Shown in pieces: positions 8,797 to 17,310 of a DNA stretch of 64,000 bases (its first letter is position 1; every line of letters begins with the position of its first letter). Both the position numbers and the translations under genes were made by a program. This DNA comes from Candidatus Rokuibacteriota bacterium. GTDB lineage: Bacteria > Methylomirabilota > Methylomirabilia > Rokubacteriales > CSP1-6. The notes under the pieces were generated by a model. The model saw only the letters and a program-made list of their open reading frames with translations. It was not told the DNA's origin and searched no databases. The DNA lies in assembly GCA_003220685.1 (NCBI GenBank), contig QHTE01000051.1, positions 68,556 through 132,555 of the forward strand, given 5' to 3'.

Positions 8797-9129
8797 CTAC
8801 TGCTTTCCTTCCGTCTTGCCTTCGGCCTTACCGCCCGACTTGCCTTCACCCTTACCGCCGCCCTTGCCTTCGCCCTTGCCGCCCGACTTACCCTCGCCTT
8901 TGCCGCTGGCCTTGCCACTGGCCTTTCCGCTGCCCTTGCCCTCAGCCTTGCCGTCCGCCTTGCCTTCGGCCTTGCCCTCGGTTTTACCCTCGGTCTTGCC
9001 CTGGGCAATGGAGTCGGCGGGGCGGACGCCCATGGCGACTCCGAACGCCGCGATCGCCGCGGCGAGCTTGAGGGTGTCACGCCGGCTGACGCCGGCCTGC
9101 TCCGGGGACTGCTCGTTCCGATCCGTCAT
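8797..9129 (-). CDS. Tat-exported glycine/lysine tetrapeptide-repeat protein
   Basis: The 110-aa protein starts at ATG 9129 behind a strong Shine-Dalgarno (AGGAGG, 7 nt away). Residues 15-43 hold a twin-arginine signal, VSRRDTLKLAAAIAAFG, ending near an Ala-Asp-Ser-Ile-Ala-Gln. Everything after residue 43 is low complexity: sixteen units of four residues beginning Gly-Lys, with the third and fourth positions mostly T/A/S/G and E/G/S, then a final GKQ. The tail carries about one lysine every four residues and fewer acidic ones, so it should be strongly basic and unstructured. I know no function. It might bind acidic wall polymers, DNA or phosphate outside the cell, but this is a guess. It stands alone between the YkgJ remnant and a coiled-coil protein. 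Confidence 0.75.
   Translation of the reverse strand: MTDRNEQSPEQAGVSRRDTLKLAAAIAAFGVAMGVRPADSIAQGKTEGKTEGKAEGKADGKAEGKGSGKASGKASGKGEGKSGGKGEGKGGGKGEGKSGGKAEGKTEGKQ
8800..9000 (-). repeat. 12-bp tandem repeat coding Gly-Lys-x-x units
   Basis: About sixteen imperfect copies of a 12-nt unit encode the GKxx tetrapeptides. The first two codon pairs (Gly-Lys) are nearly constant, whereas codons three and four vary, so the repeat is kept by protein-level selection or by slippage in multiples of 12 nt. Confidence 0.85.
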
Positions 9130-9241
9130 CGTTCCCCTCCTGGCTGTGGGTCGCACTGCAATTCTGCCGCGCGCCGCACCATAGCACGAACGTCGGGACT
9201 TCCGAAAAGTAGGGCACGAGCTGGTCTTGGGTCCCAACCCC

Positions 9242-9553
9242 TCAGTGGCGCTGCCCGCGCGCGGCGGCGAGTAGCTTCTCGAGCTCTTCCAGGCGCCGGA
9301 TCAGCGTGTCGCGCTCGGTGGTGAGCGCGGAAATCTGCCGCTCCCGGAGCGCGTACCGCTGGTCCTGCTGCGCGATCCTCGTCTGCAGCTCCGCCTCCCG
9401 CCGGTAGAGGTTCTTCAGCTCGGCCTCGAGGCCGGCGACGCGCTGCTTGGACGGCAGGTAGCCCACGAAGAGCACGTAGAGGACCAGCAAGAGGAGGACG
9501 AAGCTTGCCGCGACGAGGAACCAGGGAATCGTTGCGTTGGGCCGGTCCGCCAC
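9242..9553 (-). CDS. Small single-pass membrane protein with coiled coil
   Basis: The 103-aa protein reads from GTG 9553 (ADRPNATIPWFLVAAS...). One transmembrane helix (about residues 9-31, rich in L and V) is followed by a heptad-like stretch full of E, R, Q and L (VAGLEAELKNLYRREAELQ and onwards) to the end. The topology should be a short N-terminus, an anchor and a long coiled coil. I do not recognise a family; such proteins often tether or space envelope components. A TAGAAT hexamer sits 8 nt upstream of the start with no Shine-Dalgarno, so I prefer this start over longer in-frame alternatives, which overlap the divergent neighbour. Confidence 0.7.
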   Translation of the reverse strand: MADRPNATIPWFLVAASFVLLLLVLYVLFVGYLPSKQRVAGLEAELKNLYRREAELQTRIAQQDQRYALRERQISALTTERDTLIRRLEELEKLLAAARGQRH

Positions 9554-9565
9554 GGGCTCGGATTC

Positions 9566-9587
9566 TAGCAAAATTCGGAATTTGCTA
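9566..9587. promoter_or_regulatory. Dyad between two divergent -10 elements (putative operator)
   Basis: TAGCAAA at 9566-9572 is mirrored by TTTGCTA at 9581-9587, with TTC/GAA also pairing inside. A minus-strand TAGAAT (9562-9567) and a plus-strand TATCAT (9586-9591) lie at its two ends, 8 and 7 nt from the respective GTG starts. One protein bound here could silence both genes. It is also one of the few AT-rich spots around. Confidence 0.45.
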
Positions 9588-9598
9588 TCATCCCGGGT

Positions 9599-10120
9599 GT
9601 GGAGCTTCGCGCCTTCTTCGAGCGTGCGATTCGGGCGAGCTTCCACGACCTGGCCATCGGCAACGACCCGGCCTCGCCGTATCTCGCCGATCTGCTGACC
9701 CGCTTCGCGCGGTCCGAGAACCTGTGCCCGCGCGGCACGACGATTCCGCGGCTCGAGACCGTCGTCGACATGCTCCTCGAGGCGGGCAGCGCCTGGGATG
9801 GGGCGTATTTCCATCCCGAGCACGAGGTCGCCGTGTCCCAGCACATCGGCGATTTCACCCTGTTCATGACCGGCATTTTCCGCGAGCGCGTCGAGCGGAC
9901 CGCGTCGGTCGGGTACTACGTCGGCCAGGGCAAGCGAGCCTACCACTTCGTGTCCGAGCACGGCCGGGCCACCTCGGGCACCGGCGCGGCGGCCGCCGCG
10001 CCGCTCTTTCGCCGTCTCGCCGACCAGTTCGAAGGCTATGCCGGGGCCCTGGACTACGCGCGCCGCGTCCACTTCCTCGATCACCCGTCGCACCCGTTCT
10101 TCAAGCTCTCCTTCGGATGA
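9599..10120 (+). CDS. Conserved-looking protein of unknown function
   Basis: This 173-aa soluble protein has no signal peptide or membrane helix. The sequence is balanced and well structured in appearance: ELRAFFERAIRASFHDL at the start, then LTRFARSENLCPRG, IGDFTLFMTGIFRERVER, and a C-terminal stretch VHFLDHPSHPFFKLSF. I do not recognise the family, and no catalytic motif stands out. The GTG start follows TATCAT by 7 nt without a Shine-Dalgarno, suggesting a leaderless message. Its stop overlaps the next start as ATGA (10117-10120), so the two products are probably made together and may act together. Confidence 0.7.
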   Translation: MELRAFFERAIRASFHDLAIGNDPASPYLADLLTRFARSENLCPRGTTIPRLETVVDMLLEAGSAWDGAYFHPEHEVAVSQHIGDFTLFMTGIFRERVERTASVGYYVGQGKRAYHFVSEHGRATSGTGAAAAAPLFRRLADQFEGYAGALDYARRVHFLDHPSHPFFKLSFG

Positions 10121-11172
10121 GCGACCCGGCGGCGAGCCTCGACCCGGCGTCGCTCCGAGGCCTGTCCGAGGACGTCCTCGACGACACGCTGCGGAGGTTC
10201 GCCAACGAGCACGGGGCCGGGGCGCTCCCGGCGCTGAGCGGGCTCGCCGACAGCGCCGCCGACCGCGCGATCCGCCGCGCGGCGAAGCGCGCGCTCTATC
10301 GACTCTCCCAGCGCGGCGTCACACTGGCACCGGCGCCGCCGACGGCGCCCGTGGTTCGACGGGGCACGCCGCACGCCGTGCACGCCTGGCTCTCGGGCAT
10401 CGACGGCACCGGGTCGCGGGCCGCGTGGATCCTGTTCGAGGGCGCCTACGGAGGCGGCGCGCTCTGCTCGCTCATCCTCAACGATGTGGTCGGCATCACC
10501 GAGGTGGCAGGCGGCGACATCACCAAGCGCCGGCTCGAGGCGGAGCTGGCCTCGCTGCGCGCGGCGCAGAAGCTCCCGTGGGTTGAGACGGAGCCCGCGC
10601 GAGCTCTGGGCCTCGTGGCCGAGGCGCTCGAGCTTCATCGCGAGCGCGGGACGGCGCCCCCGGCCGCCTTCGGGCGCTGGCAGCCCTTCTTCGCGGAGGT
10701 CGCCCCCGCGGGCCCGCCGCCGCTGCCGGCCGCGGATCCGTCGCTTGCGGACCGCTCCTCGGTCGAGCTCCTGGGCCTGCCCGAGATCGCCGGCTGGTTC
10801 CTCGACCCTGATAGCGTGCAGAGCGACGCCCTCGACGTTCAGGAAGCGCGCGAGAGCCGGCTCGTGGTCTCCGATCAGATCAAGGCCGAGCGGCAGGAAG
10901 CGATCCTCGGGCGCGTGATCGAGCGCGAGTTCACACCCGAGGCGCGCCGCCGCTGGGGCCGCCGCTTCGCCGAGATGGCGTGGATCTTCGACGCGACCGA
11001 CCGCGGCGCGCACGCCGCGATCGCGGCCGCCGCCGCGGCCGTGTTCGCCGAGAGCGAGGCCTCGTTCGCGCGTCATCCCATCGTGCGGGCGCTCGCCCAG
11101 CGCGCGCTCGAGCTGGCGAGCGAAGTCGCCGCCGGACGGCTCCGGGCGGCCGACGTGAGCCGCAAGCCCTGA
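10117..11172 (+). CDS. Conserved-looking protein of unknown function, possibly helical-repeat
   Basis: A 351-aa protein coupled to the preceding gene by an ATGA overlap. It is rich in Ala, Leu and Arg and mostly predicted helical by eye. The N-terminal segment (LPALSGLADSAADRAIRRAAKRALYRLSQRG) looks like a HEAT-type helical pair, followed by WLSGIDGTGSRAAWILFEGAYGGG and IERE..EARRRWGRRFAEMAW near the C-terminus. I do not recognise a family or active-site motif. There is no export signal. Position within a plus-strand run ending in a P1 peptidase and a two-component pair gives no firm hint of role. It could be a scaffold or a peptide-binding partner, which is only a guess. Confidence 0.7.
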   Translation: MSDPAASLDPASLRGLSEDVLDDTLRRFANEHGAGALPALSGLADSAADRAIRRAAKRALYRLSQRGVTLAPAPPTAPVVRRGTPHAVHAWLSGIDGTGSRAAWILFEGAYGGGALCSLILNDVVGITEVAGGDITKRRLEAELASLRAAQKLPWVETEPARALGLVAEALELHRERGTAPPAAFGRWQPFFAEVAPAGPPPLPAADPSLADRSSVELLGLPEIAGWFLDPDSVQSDALDVQEARESRLVVSDQIKAERQEAILGRVIEREFTPEARRRWGRRFAEMAWIFDATDRGAHAAIAAAAAAVFAESEASFARHPIVRALAQRALELASEVAAGRLRAADVSRKP

Positions 11173-12119
11173 TCACCGACGTTCCGGGGGTCCGCGTCGG
11201 TCACGCGACCGACCTCACGGGTCTCACCGGCGTCACCGTGGTGCTGTGCGATCGTCCCGCCATCGCCGGCGCCGAGCTGCGCGGCGGGGCGAACGACGTC
11301 GTCGGGCTCGACTACCTCGATCCCCGCCACCTCGTGCCGACCGTCGAGGGCGTCGTCCTCGGCGGCGGCAGCCGATTCGGCGGCGAATCGATCTGGGGCG
11401 TGATGCGCTGGCTCGAGGCGCGCGGCCGCGGCTTCGCGGCCGGCCCGACCGTCGTGCCGCACGTCCCGGGCGCGTTCATCTTCGACCTCAACGTCGGCGA
11501 CGGGCGCGCGCGGCCGACTCGCGAGATGGGCATGGAGGCCGCCGCCAGCGCCGCGGCCGGTCCGGTCGTCGAGGGCAACGTGGGGGCGGGAACCGGCGCG
11601 AGCGTGGGCAAGGTGCACCGCATCGCGCGCGCGATGCGCGGCGGCCTCGGCAGCGCGTCGCGACGACTCGGCGAGCTCGTGGTGGGCGCGGTCGTCGTCG
11701 TGAACGCGGTCGGCGACGTGCGCGATCCGGATACGGGCGCGCTGATCGCCGGCGCCCGTGAATCGCCCGACAGCCTCCGGCTCGTCGACTCGGCGAGCGC
11801 CCTGGCGGGCGGACGCCTGCTCGAGCGGTTCGCGGCGCCCGAGCACACGACGATCGGCGCCGTCGCCACCAACGCGCGCCTGAGCAAGCCGGAAGCGGCG
11901 AAGCTCGCGTCGCTCGCGATGCTCGGCTTCGCGCGCGCGCTCTCGCCGCCTCACACCGCCTTCGACGGCGACACGCTCTTCGCGCTCTCCGTCGGCGACC
12001 TGCCCGCCGACATCACCCGGCTGGGCCTCGCGGCGGCGGAGGCGGTCGCCGACGCGATCGTCCGCGGAGTTCGGGCCGCGACGTCATTGCCGGGGCTGCC
12101 GGCCGCGCGCGATCTCTAG
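11169..12119 (+). CDS. P1/DmpA-family peptidase
   Basis: From residue 1 the product reads LITDVPGVRVGHATDLTG, the conserved opening of P1 (DmpA, MEROPS S58) peptidases, which are self-cleaving N-terminal nucleophile-type hydrolases that release N-terminal residues from peptides or amides. Also typical are ELRGGANDVVG, VVLGGGSRFG, NVGAGTGASVGK, VVNAVGDV and EHTTIGAVATNARLSK. The length (316 aa) fits. No ATG, GTG or TTG is in frame before this block for 189 nt, the nearest being a GTG at 10980 deep inside the upstream gene. The best start is therefore CTG 11169, overlapping the previous TGA as CTGA. A frameshift or base error at the junction is the alternative. Confidence 0.85.
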   Translation: MITDVPGVRVGHATDLTGLTGVTVVLCDRPAIAGAELRGGANDVVGLDYLDPRHLVPTVEGVVLGGGSRFGGESIWGVMRWLEARGRGFAAGPTVVPHVPGAFIFDLNVGDGRARPTREMGMEAAASAAAGPVVEGNVGAGTGASVGKVHRIARAMRGGLGSASRRLGELVVGAVVVVNAVGDVRDPDTGALIAGARESPDSLRLVDSASALAGGRLLERFAAPEHTTIGAVATNARLSKPEAAKLASLAMLGFARALSPPHTAFDGDTLFALSVGDLPADITRLGLAAAEAVADAIVRGVRAATSLPGLPAARDL

Positions 12120-12140
12120 CGAGCGCACGGGGAGGCGACG

Positions 12141-13493
12141 ATGCGCATTCGCTTCTGGGGCACGCGCGGGTCGCTGGCGACCCCGGGGCCGACGACCTTG
12201 CGCTACGGCGGCAACACCTCCTGTGTCGAGGTCCGGACGGACGACGGTACCTTGATCGTCCTGGACTGCGGCACCGGCGCCCATCGTCTGGGTCAAGCGC
12301 TGCTGGCCGAAGCCAAGCCCCCCCTGCGCGGCCACCTCCTGATCACCCATACGCACTGGGACCACATCCAGGGCTTTCCGTTCTTCGCCCCGGTGTTCAC
12401 CGAGGGCAGCGAGTGGGACCTCTACGCCCCGGGCGGCGTGGGTGAGCGCCTCGAGGCCGTCCTCTCGGCGCAGATGCAGCATCCGTATTTCCCAGTCACG
12501 CTCGCGCAGCTCTCGGCGACGATCCGCTACCACGATCTGGTCGAGGGCGCGCTGACGGTCGGCGGCGTGCGCGTCGTCGCCCAGTACCTGAATCATCCCG
12601 CGCTCACGCTCGGCTATCGGCTCGAGGCCGACGGCGTCTCGATCGTCTACGCGGTCGACCATGAGCCGCACATGCGCGACCGCCCCGAGGCCGGACGCAT
12701 GGGCGCGCCGGGCGCGAGCGCCCTGCACGCCGAGGACGCGCGCCACGTCGCGTTCCTCGAAGGCACCGACCTCGTGATTCACGACGCGCAGTACACCGCG
12801 GCGGAATATCCCGACAAGGTCAACTGGGGCCACTGCCCGGCCGAGACCGCGGTGGACTACGCGCTCGCTGCGCACGTCCGGCGGCTCGCCCTCACCCATC
12901 ACGACCCGCTGCGCGACGACGACGCAGTCGACCGACTGGTCGCGATCTGTCGCGAGCGGGCCCGCCAGGCCGGCCGCACGCTCGACGTCTTCGCCGCCGC
13001 CGAAGGCATGAGCCTCGAGCCGACGCGTCGGGAGCTTCGCGCGCCGCGGCCCCGACGGCCGGCCGCCGCCTCGACCGCGGCGCCGTCGGCGCCCGCGCAC
13101 GTCGTGCTGATCGCCGACGACGATCCCGTCGTCGTGGAGCTCTTGAAGGCAACGCTCCGCGCCGAAACATTTCAGCTCTACACGGCCACCGACGGCGAGA
13201 GCGCGCTGCGCATCGCGCGCGCCGTCCGTCCGTCGCTGATCCTCCTCGACTGGCTCATGCCCGGGCTCGACGGCACCCAGGTCACCCGCGCCCTGCGCGC
13301 CGACGCCGATCCCTACTTCCGCGACGTGCCGATCGTGCTGCTCACCGCCGAGGCCGGCGCCACGAAGACCCAGGAGGGCTTCGCCGCGGGCGCGACCGAC
13401 TATCTGACGAAGCCGTTCAAGGTGCCGTTCGTGCGCGCGCGGGTGCGCGCGTGGCTCGAGCGCGTCGGCGCGGATTCGGAGCGCGGCGCATGA
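12141..13493 (+). CDS. Metallo-beta-lactamase-fold hydrolase fused to a response-regulator receiver
   Basis: The 450-aa protein has two modules. Residues 1-295 are an MBL-fold hydrolase resembling the GTRGS class ([15 protein letters not shown] at the start; metal motif H70THWDH75, then further His and Asp ligands in [27 protein letters not shown] and LTHHDP). A proline/alanine linker (about 295-315) leads to a receiver domain (about 317-440) with phospho-acceptor Asp370 in [11 protein letters not shown], the DDD acidic cluster and the Lys of TKPF. Phosphorylation may switch the hydrolase; related MBL domains act on cyclic nucleotides or nucleic acids, but the substrate here is unknown. ATG 12141 has GGGGAGG 6 nt upstream. 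The stop overlaps the kinase start as ATGA, so the kinase is the likely partner. Confidence 0.88.
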   Translation: MRIRFWGTRGSLATPGPTTLRYGGNTSCVEVRTDDGTLIVLDCGTGAHRLGQALLAEAKPPLRGHLLITHTHWDHIQGFPFFAPVFTEGSEWDLYAPGGVGERLEAVLSAQMQHPYFPVTLAQLSATIRYHDLVEGALTVGGVRVVAQYLNHPALTLGYRLEADGVSIVYAVDHEPHMRDRPEAGRMGAPGASALHAEDARHVAFLEGTDLVIHDAQYTAAEYPDKVNWGHCPAETAVDYALAAHVRRLALTHHDPLRDDDAVDRLVAICRERARQAGRTLDVFAAAEGMSLEPTRRELRAPRPRRPAAASTAAPSAPAHVVLIADDDPVVVELLKATLRAETFQLYTATDGESALRIARAVRPSLILLDWLMPGLDGTQVTRALRADADPYFRDVPIVLLTAEAGATKTQEGFAAGATDYLTKPFKVPFVRARVRAWLERVGADSERGA

Positions 13494-16400
13494 CTGCGCC
13501 CCTCCTCCTGATGACCGCCCTGGCCGTCGTAGCGTTGTGGCTCCTCGCGCGGCCGGCGACCGGCACACCCGGCGACAGGCGCCGTCTCGCGGCACGGGGC
13601 GCGGCGGCGCTCGTCACGCTATCAGGTCTCGTCTCGCTCGTCGGCGATCAGCTTCCGCGCGCCACCGCGCTCGACGTGCTGCTGATCGGCCTGGCGTTGC
13701 TGCTCCTCAGCCGGGAGAGCCACTGGTCTTTCCGGTTGGCCCAGGTCATCGCCCTCTGGCCCGCGACCGTCGCCCTCGTCTGGTTGATCGCGCACCTGTA
13801 CGGCCCTTCCGAGCTCGCCTCGCCGAAGTCGCCGTCGGCCGCCGCCGTGTTTCTCGCGCTGGGCGTCGGTGTGTTCTGCGCGCGGCCCGGCCGTGGGCTC
13901 ATTGGGCTCGTCACGAGCGAGCGGGCGGGCGGTGCGCTGGCGCGGCGGCTCCTCCCCGCGGCAGTGGCCGTGCCCATCGCTCTTGGCTGGCTGTTCCAGC
14001 TCGCTCAGCGCGGCGACCTGGTGTCGAGCGAGCTACGACTGGCCACCGCCGTCGTCGTGAACATCCTGCTTTTCGCTGGCCTGGTCTGGGTGACTGCGCT
14101 GTCGATGAATCGGTCCGACCGGGCGCGCTCGGCCGGTGAGCGACGGCTGGCGACCCAGTACGCGACGACCTACGTCCTGGCTCAAGCCGGCTCGCTCTCC
14201 GAGGCGATGCCCGAGATCCTCGCGGCGATCGGGAAAAACCTCGACTGGGGCCTGGCGCTTCACTGGAGCCTCGATCACGAGGCCAATGCGCTTCGCTGCG
14301 CCGAGGTCTGGATGGCCCGGACGGGGCGCGGCCAGGAGCTGGCCGAGCGGAGCCGACAGATGACGTTCGCGTCCGGCGTGGGGCTCCCGGGGCGGATCTG
14401 GCGCCAGGGCCGTGCCCAGTGGATCACCGACGTCCTCACGGACACCAATTTTCCGCGGGCGCCATACGCGGCGCGGGACGGGCTGCACGGCGCGTTCGGT
14501 TTCCCGATCATCGGCTCGAACGGGCTCATCGGCGTGATGGAGTTCTTCAGCCCCGAGATCCGCGAGCCCGCGCCCGACATTCTCGAGATGTTCGACGCCA
14601 CCGGCCGCCAGATCGGGCAGTTCATCGAACGCAAGATCGCCGAGGCCGAGCTGGAGCGCGCGAAGCTCGCCGCGGAAGCCGCGACCGAGGCGAAATCGCA
14701 GTTCCTGGCGAACATGAGCCACGAGATCCGGACACCCATGAACGCGGTCATCGGCATGTCGAACCTCCTGATCGACACGAACCTCGACGCGCGTCAGCGT
14801 GAGTTCGCCGAAACGATTCGGAAGAGCGGCGATCATCTGATGACTGTCATCGACGACATCCTGGACTTCTCCAAGATCGAGTCGGGCAAGCTCGACCTCG
14901 AGGAAGAGCCGTGCGCGCTCGCCGGCTGTCTCGAGGAATCCCTGCAGCTCGTCGCCGCGAAGGCGCAGGAAAAGGGTGTCGAGCTCACGCGCTTCATCGA
15001 GCCGACGACCCCCAGCGTGCTCTCGACGGACGCCGGCCGCCTGCGCCAGATCCTCGTGAACCTTCTTGGCAATGCGGTGAAATTCACCGACGCCGGGGAG
15101 GTTGGCGTCACCGTGGACGCGTCGCCGCTCGAGGGCGGACGGTGGGAGCTCCACTTCGCGGTCCGCGACACGGGCGTGGGCATCCCGGCCGAGCGGCTCG
15201 ACCGTCTCTTCAAATCGTTCAGTCAGGTCGACGCCTCGACGACGCGCCGGTACGGCGGCACCGGGCTCGGTCTGGCCATCTGCAAGCGCTTGAGCGAGCT
15301 GATGGGCGGGCGCATCTGGGTCGACAGCGAGCTCGGCAAGGGTTCGACCTTTCACTTCACCATCGCCGCCGCGGCTACCGACGCGCCGCCGGCGTCGCCG
15401 TCCCCGGCGCCGGCGGCCGAGCTCGCCGGCAAGCGAGTTCTGATCGTGGACGACAACGCGACGAACCGGCGCATGCTCAAGCTCCAGCTGGAAAAGTGGG
15501 GAATCTTCAGCCGCGAGACCGAGTCGCCGGCGCAGGCCCTGGAGTGGATCCGGCAGGGAGATCCGTACGATCTCGCTCTGCTCGACTACCAGATGCCGGG
15601 TATGGACGGGGTCGCGCTGGCGCGCGAGATTCGCGCGATACCCCGCGACCCCTCGCTGCCGCTGATCCTCCTGTCCTCGGTCGCTCGGCCGCTCGCCGCC
15701 GAGCCGGGCTCCTCGACCTTCTCGGCCGTACTCGGCAAGCCCCTGAAGCTGTCTCTCCTCTACGCGAGCGTTCTCGATGTGATGGGGCTCGGGCGCACGA
15801 GCGGCGACGCCCGGCCGCCCTCGAGTGCGCTCCCCGCGCCGCGGCCGCCCGACGCGACGCTGAAGGTCCTCCTGGCCGAGGACAACGAGGTCAACCGTCG
15901 GGTGGCGCTCCGGATGCTCGAGCGTCTCGGCTACACGGCCGATGTCGCCGTCAACGGGCACCAGGTCCTCGAATGCCTCGAACGTTCCGCCTACGACGTC
16001 GTCCTCATGGACGTGCAGATGCCGGAGATGGACGGCCTCGAGGCGAGTCGCGCGATCTGCCGTCGCTGGCCGGAGCCGCGTCGTCCCCGGATCATCGCGA
16101 TGACCGCCGAGGCGATGGAGGGCGACCGCGAGATCTGCATCGCCGCGGGGATGGACGACTACATCGCCAAGCCGGTGAATCTCGAGCTGCTCCGGCGGGC
16201 TCTCGACGCGTGCCGGCCGCTCGCGGCACGACACGCCGCGGCCGAGGTCGCCTCCGCTCCGCCGACCACTCCCGAGCCGCTCGACCGCAGTGCTCTTCTC
16301 GAGCTTCGAGAACAGCTCGGCGATGCCGAAACCGTGTCGACGATCGTCACGACCTTTCTGCAGTCGACCCCGGGGCTTCTGGCGACGCTGCGCAGTGCGG

Positions 16401-16627
16401 CCGGCAAGGGTGACGCCGCCGAGGTGCGGCGAGCCGCTCATACGCTCAAGTCTTCGAGCGCGATGCTCGGTGCTCGCGCGCTCTCCGCGGCGTGCGCCGA
16501 GCTCGAGAGGCTGAGCCGCCTCGGCGACGTGGGCGACGCCGCGGCGCGGGTCGCGGCACTCGACGTTCTGTACGCCGACGTCCGATCAGCCCTGCAGGCG
16601 GTCGCGGCGCACGACCTGGGAACGTAA
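13490..16627 (+). CDS. Membrane hybrid histidine kinase with two receivers and an HPt domain
   Basis: The 1045-aa kinase runs as follows: about six membrane helices (1-205), a GAF-type sensor (about 225-375), a HisKA domain with phosphorylated His411 in [16 protein letters not shown], an HATPase domain with its N-box ([13 protein letters not shown]) and G-boxes ([19 protein letters not shown]), a first receiver with Asp699 (LLDYQMPG), a second receiver with Asp841 ([11 protein letters not shown]), and a C-terminal HPt domain with His984 ([12 protein letters not shown]). All phosphoryl-transfer residues are present, so an internal phosphorelay His-Asp-His can feed an external receiver. The gene directly overlaps the MBL-receiver gene (ATGA), whose receiver is the obvious recipient. 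The signal sensed is unknown. Confidence 0.93.
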   Translation: MTAPLLLMTALAVVALWLLARPATGTPGDRRRLAARGAAALVTLSGLVSLVGDQLPRATALDVLLIGLALLLLSRESHWSFRLAQVIALWPATVALVWLIAHLYGPSELASPKSPSAAAVFLALGVGVFCARPGRGLIGLVTSERAGGALARRLLPAAVAVPIALGWLFQLAQRGDLVSSELRLATAVVVNILLFAGLVWVTALSMNRSDRARSAGERRLATQYATTYVLAQAGSLSEAMPEILAAIGKNLDWGLALHWSLDHEANALRCAEVWMARTGRGQELAERSRQMTFASGVGLPGRIWRQGRAQWITDVLTDTNFPRAPYAARDGLHGAFGFPIIGSNGLIGVMEFFSPEIREPAPDILEMFDATGRQIGQFIERKIAEAELERAKLAAEAATEAKSQFLANMSHEIRTPMNAVIGMSNLLIDTNLDARQREFAETIRKSGDHLMTVIDDILDFSKIESGKLDLEEEPCALAGCLEESLQLVAAKAQEKGVELTRFIEPTTPSVLSTDAGRLRQILVNLLGNAVKFTDAGEVGVTVDASPLEGGRWELHFAVRDTGVGIPAERLDRLFKSFSQVDASTTRRYGGTGLGLAICKRLSELMGGRIWVDSELGKGSTFHFTIAAAATDAPPASPSPAPAAELAGKRVLIVDDNATNRRMLKLQLEKWGIFSRETESPAQALEWIRQGDPYDLALLDYQMPGMDGVALAREIRAIPRDPSLPLILLSSVARPLAAEPGSSTFSAVLGKPLKLSLLYASVLDVMGLGRTSGDARPPSSALPAPRPPDATLKVLLAEDNEVNRRVALRMLERLGYTADVAVNGHQVLECLERSAYDVVLMDVQMPEMDGLEASRAICRRWPEPRRPRIIAMTAEAMEGDREICIAAGMDDYIAKPVNLELLRRALDACRPLAARHAAAEVASAPPTTPEPLDRSALLELREQLGDAETVSTIVTTFLQSTPGLLATLRSAAGKGDAAEVRRAAHTLKSSSAMLGARALSAACAELERLSRLGDVGDAAARVAALDVLYADVRSALQAVAAHDLGT

Positions 16628-16636
16628 TCGAACGCC

Positions 16637-16780
16637 GTGAGCATCGTCTACGGTGGGACCGACCTCGTCCCGACGAGCGTGAGGCTCGGCGGAAACGGCG
16701 TCAGCGACAGCCTCCCGGTCAGTGGCGCTCCCGACGGCGGCGCGAGCGTAGGCTCGCCGAAGAAGAGCGGCAAGAAGTAG
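16637..16780 (+). CDS. Possible small protein, 47 aa
   Basis: A GTG-started frame 9 nt after the kinase stop, with product rich in Gly, Ser and Val and a basic tail (SPKKSGKK). No Shine-Dalgarno and no recognised family. It could be the leftover C-terminus of a longer exported protein, or chance; coding status is doubtful. Confidence 0.2.
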   Translation: MSIVYGGTDLVPTSVRLGGNGVSDSLPVSGAPDGGASVGSPKKSGKK

Positions 16781-16783
16781 TCC

Positions 16784-17209
16784 TCAGGCCGGGTCAGCCG
16801 GCACCAGCAGCACCCGGGTGCGGCGCACGCCGAGCCCCTCGGAGCCCTCGTCACCGAGGCGCACGATCACGACCCGCGTCCGGTGGCGTGCCGTCACGAG
16901 AACGCGCTCGGCGTGACCCGGCCGCACGTACCAGGCGTGATCGCCCGGGCCGAGCCGTGCGCTCATCACGAGCGCGACGGCGCCGCTCAGCGGCCGCCAG
17001 CGCGTCCGCAGTGGCCGGACCAGCATCCCGAGCACGACGATGACGGCCGCGAGGACGGCCAGCGACCCGCGCGACGCGTGCGGCGAGACGATCGCCGCCA
17101 CACTCCAGATAACGATCCAGGCCGCGAGCGCGTCAAGCCAGCGCAGCGCGCGCACCGCGGCGATCCAGCGCTCGACCGCCCCGGGCAGCGGGCGCAGGGG
17201 ACTCCGCAT
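16784..17209 (-). CDS. Small two-helix membrane protein of unknown function
   Basis: The 141-aa protein starts at ATG 17209. Two hydrophobic helices lie close together (about 24-42, WLDALAAWIVIWSVAAIVS, and 48-64, GSLAVLAAVIVVLGMLV), followed by an Arg-rich soluble tail of about 75 residues containing GPGDHAWYVRPGHAERVLV and VVIVRLGDEG. The tail's beta-rich pattern could be a small cytoplasmic domain. No family recognised and no Shine-Dalgarno seen. It faces the kinase gene convergently and stands alone, at the edge of the less GC-rich stretch. Confidence 0.55.
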   Translation of the reverse strand: MRSPLRPLPGAVERWIAAVRALRWLDALAAWIVIWSVAAIVSPHASRGSLAVLAAVIVVLGMLVRPLRTRWRPLSGAVALVMSARLGPGDHAWYVRPGHAERVLVTARHRTRVVIVRLGDEGSEGLGVRRTRVLLVPADPA

Positions 17210-17310
17210 GACGCGGAGCTTATCTCAATCAGGCGCGCGGCGCCGCTTCTAGGAGCGGGCGGCCAGTCCTCGAGCTTCTGGATGCCGTAACGACTCCGAC
17301 TACTATTCCG

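Noticed and set aside
8800..9000. Repeat array considered as CRISPR
   Set aside because: Units are 12 bp without spacers, in frame and coding.
10980..11168. GTG 10980 as the start of the P1 peptidase
   Set aside because: It would add 63 Arg-rich residues encoded entirely within the upstream gene; the family begins at LITDVPGV.
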